Source of the DNA: Mnemiopsis leidyi
Taxonomy: Eukaryota > Ctenophora > Tentaculata > Lobata > Bolinopsidae
Direction of reading: 5' to 3'
Assembly (NCBI GenBank): GCA_000226015.1
Contig: JH153746.1
Location: 34,102 to 54,205, forward strand
Length of the DNA stretch: 20,104 bases
In this document: positions 18,010-20,104 of the stretch, in pieces
Numbering within the stretch: position 1 is the stretch's first letter
Layout: each line of letters begins with the position of its first letter
Notes under the pieces: generated by a model
The model's input: the letters and a program-made list of their open reading frames with translations, nothing else
What the model was told of the DNA's origin: nothing
Database searches by the model: none
Made by a program: the position numbers and the translations under genes

Positions 18010-18860
18010 GAACAGAAAATACAGGATTAACTTGAAGGATTGAGAAGGAAAGAGAAGAGGGCAAAATATCAAAAAAGAGAGGGGCTAGAGGACGAAATAT
18101 AGATGAAGGACATATGAGATAAAAAGAGAGCGTAGAAAAAGGATTGTAAAGATCATAAGTGAGGAGAGATTAAAAGACATATGTGCCAGATGTAAAAGCT
18201 CGAAATTTTTTAGGCCAGGTCAAGATTGGGTCAAAATGGGTATCGGAGCTTCGTTGATCTTGTAAGGGTATAACTCTGGAGTGTAAGGCCTACATTCTAC
18301 AAGTGTAAGCTATACTGATACAGCGAAAAATTAAGGATACAGAAAAGGGGGTAGAAGATATACAATACAGGGTCAGGAGAATAGATGGACTAAGACTAGG
18401 GGAGAAAGATTGGAAGAAGAGAAGGGAGATAAAATCGTAGAATGAAGAGGAAAGGAGAGAATAACCAGCATAGAGGAGAGGAAAGGAGAGTTATAGAGAG
18501 AGTAAAGGGGAGAGGAAGTGAGTGTGAAGATAGTAAAGAGGAGAGGAAGGGAGAGTGAAGATAGTAAAGAGGAGAAGAAGGGAGAGTGGAGATAGTAAAG
18601 AGGAGAGGAAGGGAGAGAGAAGAGAGAGTAAAGAGGAGAGGAAGGGAGAGAGAAGAGAGTAAAGAGGAGAGGAAGGGAGAGTCGAGAGAGTAAAGAGGAG
18701 AGGAAGGTAGAATGGAGATAGTAAAGAGGAGAGGAAGGGAGGAGAAGGAGAAACGACAAATTTGACCCGCTGACTGACGGAGAAGTCAAGCGAGTGGGGA
18801 AAGAAAGAAGATGAAAAGCAGGAGAGTGACGAGGTTTTCAAAGCCACATGGGCCTAAGGG
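18010..18860 (+). repeat. Polypurine tract with ~32-37 bp minisatellite
   Basis: The + strand is almost all A and G, especially 18370-18760, built of units like AGTAAAGAGGAGAGGAAGG separated by GAGAGTGAAGATAGT. Long homopurine runs can form triplex DNA. The long minus-strand frames here are polypyrimidine artefacts rich in Ser, Leu and Pro. Confidence 0.9.
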
Positions 18861-18999
18861 CGAAAGATGAATCTTCATTAGTCATTACTAATGATTATTG
18901 TAAATTGATTTCCGGCAAGAGGCCGCGTTTTTCGGCTAATATCGTATCAACGGTTTCTAAAGCCTGATCTACACTAGTTCGTCGAAGGCGGGTCAATTT

Positions 19000-19330
19000 G
19001 GTATTTTGATTTGATCATCTGAACTACAGAAAGCCACATTTAATACCAGGGGTTGTGTTCAAAATGGGACAGCAGCGTTACCATTTTGAAATATTTTACA
19101 AAAGATTTTGATACTTTGTTATCCCAAAATAGTTTGGGTGCCCTCCCTCACCACATATTAAATGATTAACGGAATTTAATGCATATTGGATAAGGATACA
19201 TATATTAATTTGTCAAGAAAGAAGCATTTTTTTATCAGCTGACCGCGCCGACAGGTAACCGCATTAAAAACCCCGGGTTGTATTAAAATGGGCGGGCAGT
19301 AGAGTCGCCGCATTTTCATTTTGCGAAATA
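19000..19330. repeat. Degenerate ~230-bp dispersed repeat, second pair
   Basis: TGATCATCTGA, GCCACATT, GGGTTGTG and AATGGGACA occur in the same order as in 17690-17940. A further diverged unit near 19230-19290 carries CAGCTGACC and GGTTGTATTAAAATGGGC. The purine tract lies between the two pairs. Confidence 0.6.
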
Positions 19331-19546
19331 AAGATCGATGTACTCCCCTTATGGCAATCACACATTTATTTTTCGCTTCATTCTTTTATGATTTTGTTCG
19401 ATGAGGTAAGGCAGTTCATATATAAACAATTTACCAAAAATCAATAAATTGGTTGCTTGCTTTGACCGGGGAGAGTCTCTTGGCTATTCCCTCTTTCAAT
19501 AAAGTTATTTTCTCAATTAGCCCGGGGTAACAATTAACTTTCACAT
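19331..19546. other. Unannotated intergenic stretch
   Basis: No gene is supported. GGTTGCTTGCTTTGACCGG near 19450 resembles the arm of the inverted repeat that follows and may be a third, partial copy of it. Confidence 0.4.
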
Positions 19547-19684
19547 CGTCAACTTTCTCTCGGTCGCTTGCTTTGAGTTTTGATAAATTTACCAGGTGCA
19601 GATTAACCTGTTAGTATTTTTCGAGCGGGCTTTGGTTGTAGTTGTGGAAAAACTTAGAAGCAAGCGAGCGAGAGAAAGTTGACG
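19547..19684. repeat. 27-bp inverted repeat with 84-bp spacer
   Basis: Left arm 19547-19573 and right arm 19658-19684 are reverse complements with one mismatch. The left arm starts CGTCAACTTTCTCTCG. It could be a small fold-back element or the ends of a MITE. No obvious target-site duplication was seen. Confidence 0.8.
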
Positions 19685-19863
19685 GTAACGGGGGCAGGTT
19701 TGTTGTAACGGATTAAGTCCTCCGAGAGGGGTCGTCTGTTAATGTTCTAGGGTAGGGCGTGACTAGCGTGGCCGAGTCTTCTCTGCTCCTAGTGTTGGGA
19801 GTCTTCGCTTAAGCCCCATGGTCTCGTGAGTCATTAATCATATCAGGAGCAGGGGCAAAAATT

Positions 19864-20040
19864 TGTCGCGGTTTTTAAGGCCAAAAAATCGCGGTGCCGC
19901 GACAAGCCAAAATGCAAAAATCGCGGCCTTGTCGCGGTCAAAATCATGAAAATCGCGGCAATGTCGCGGCAAAAATCGTGAAAATCGCGGCTATGTCGCG
20001 GCAAAAATCGTGAAAATCGCGGCTTTGTCGCGGCAAAAAT
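19864..20040 (+). repeat. CpG-rich 32-bp tandem array (TCGCGGC...TCGCGGC)
   Basis: At least three regular 32-bp units with the core AAAATCGCGGCNATGTCGCG followed by GCAAAAATCGTG, preceded by more diverged units. Each has two CGCGG cores. It is unusually rich in CpG against AT-rich surroundings. It is not a CRISPR array: the period has no unique spacers. Confidence 0.9.
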
Positions 20041-20104
20041 TGTAAATATAGGACTTAGAGTATAATTAATGCAAACTCTGCAACTCTAACTAAGGTGGAA
20101 ACCT

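Noticed and set aside
18373-18847. Two long minus-strand reading frames of 138 and 118 codons
   Set aside because: They translate the polypyrimidine complement of the purine minisatellite, with Ser-Pro-Leu repeats and no independent coding signal.
19755-19835. tRNA-like stretch containing GTGGCCGAGT
   Set aside because: The A-box-like match is suggestive of a Ser or Leu tRNA, but I could not form a cloverleaf and found no convincing TTCGAAT-type B box.
19864-20040. CRISPR-like interpretation of the 32-bp array
   Set aside because: Units are contiguous with no unique spacers, and the surrounding genome is plainly eukaryotic.

Overview
The window is eukaryotic nuclear DNA from an animal, most likely an invertebrate. 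It is AT-rich, with intron-split genes (GT-AG introns of about 50 to 900 bp) encoding extracellular, cysteine-rich VWD/C8/TIL/VWC/Ig modules of the kind found in gel-forming mucins, zonadhesin and related secreted matrix proteins. No bacterial operon, rRNA, CRISPR array or recognisable viral gene was found. I cannot fix the phylum from the sequence; a cnidarian, a placozoan or another small-intron invertebrate would all fit.

Left and centre (1-14761): two head-to-tail paralogous genes on the + strand. Gene 1 enters from the left edge (first visible exon at 455) and stops at 5440. Gene 2 appears complete, from ATG 6101 to TAA 14761, and can be spliced by hand into 21 exons and 1555 codons. Predicted order: signal peptide, a region of unknown fold, a concanavalin A-like (LamG/DUF1080-like) domain, then two copies of [Cys-rich segment, VWD, C8, TIL, VWC-like, Ig], then two more Ig-like domains. 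The 13 visible exons of gene 1 match gene 2 exon for exon. Ten have identical lengths, the other three differ only by whole codons, and all phases agree. The duplication is therefore clear, while several near-identical patches (one including an intron) point to later gene conversion.

Intron content: a 142-144 bp fold-back element with flanking direct repeats occurs twice, in different introns. A 44-bp tandem repeat lies at the left edge. One gene 2 intron has grown to 905 bp.

Right third (14762-20104): no convincing full-length gene. It is a mosaic of repeats: a 76-bp tandem repeat carrying CCAATCAG; a 545-630 bp tandem duplication containing a 57-codon ORF and an 81-84 bp minisatellite rich in TAGTGACA/TGTCACTA; degenerate repeats of about 230 bp; a long polypurine minisatellite; a 27-bp inverted repeat; and a CpG-rich 32-bp array. 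The gene products probably act outside the cell in mucus, matrix or adhesion; that role is inferred from the domains, not shown.
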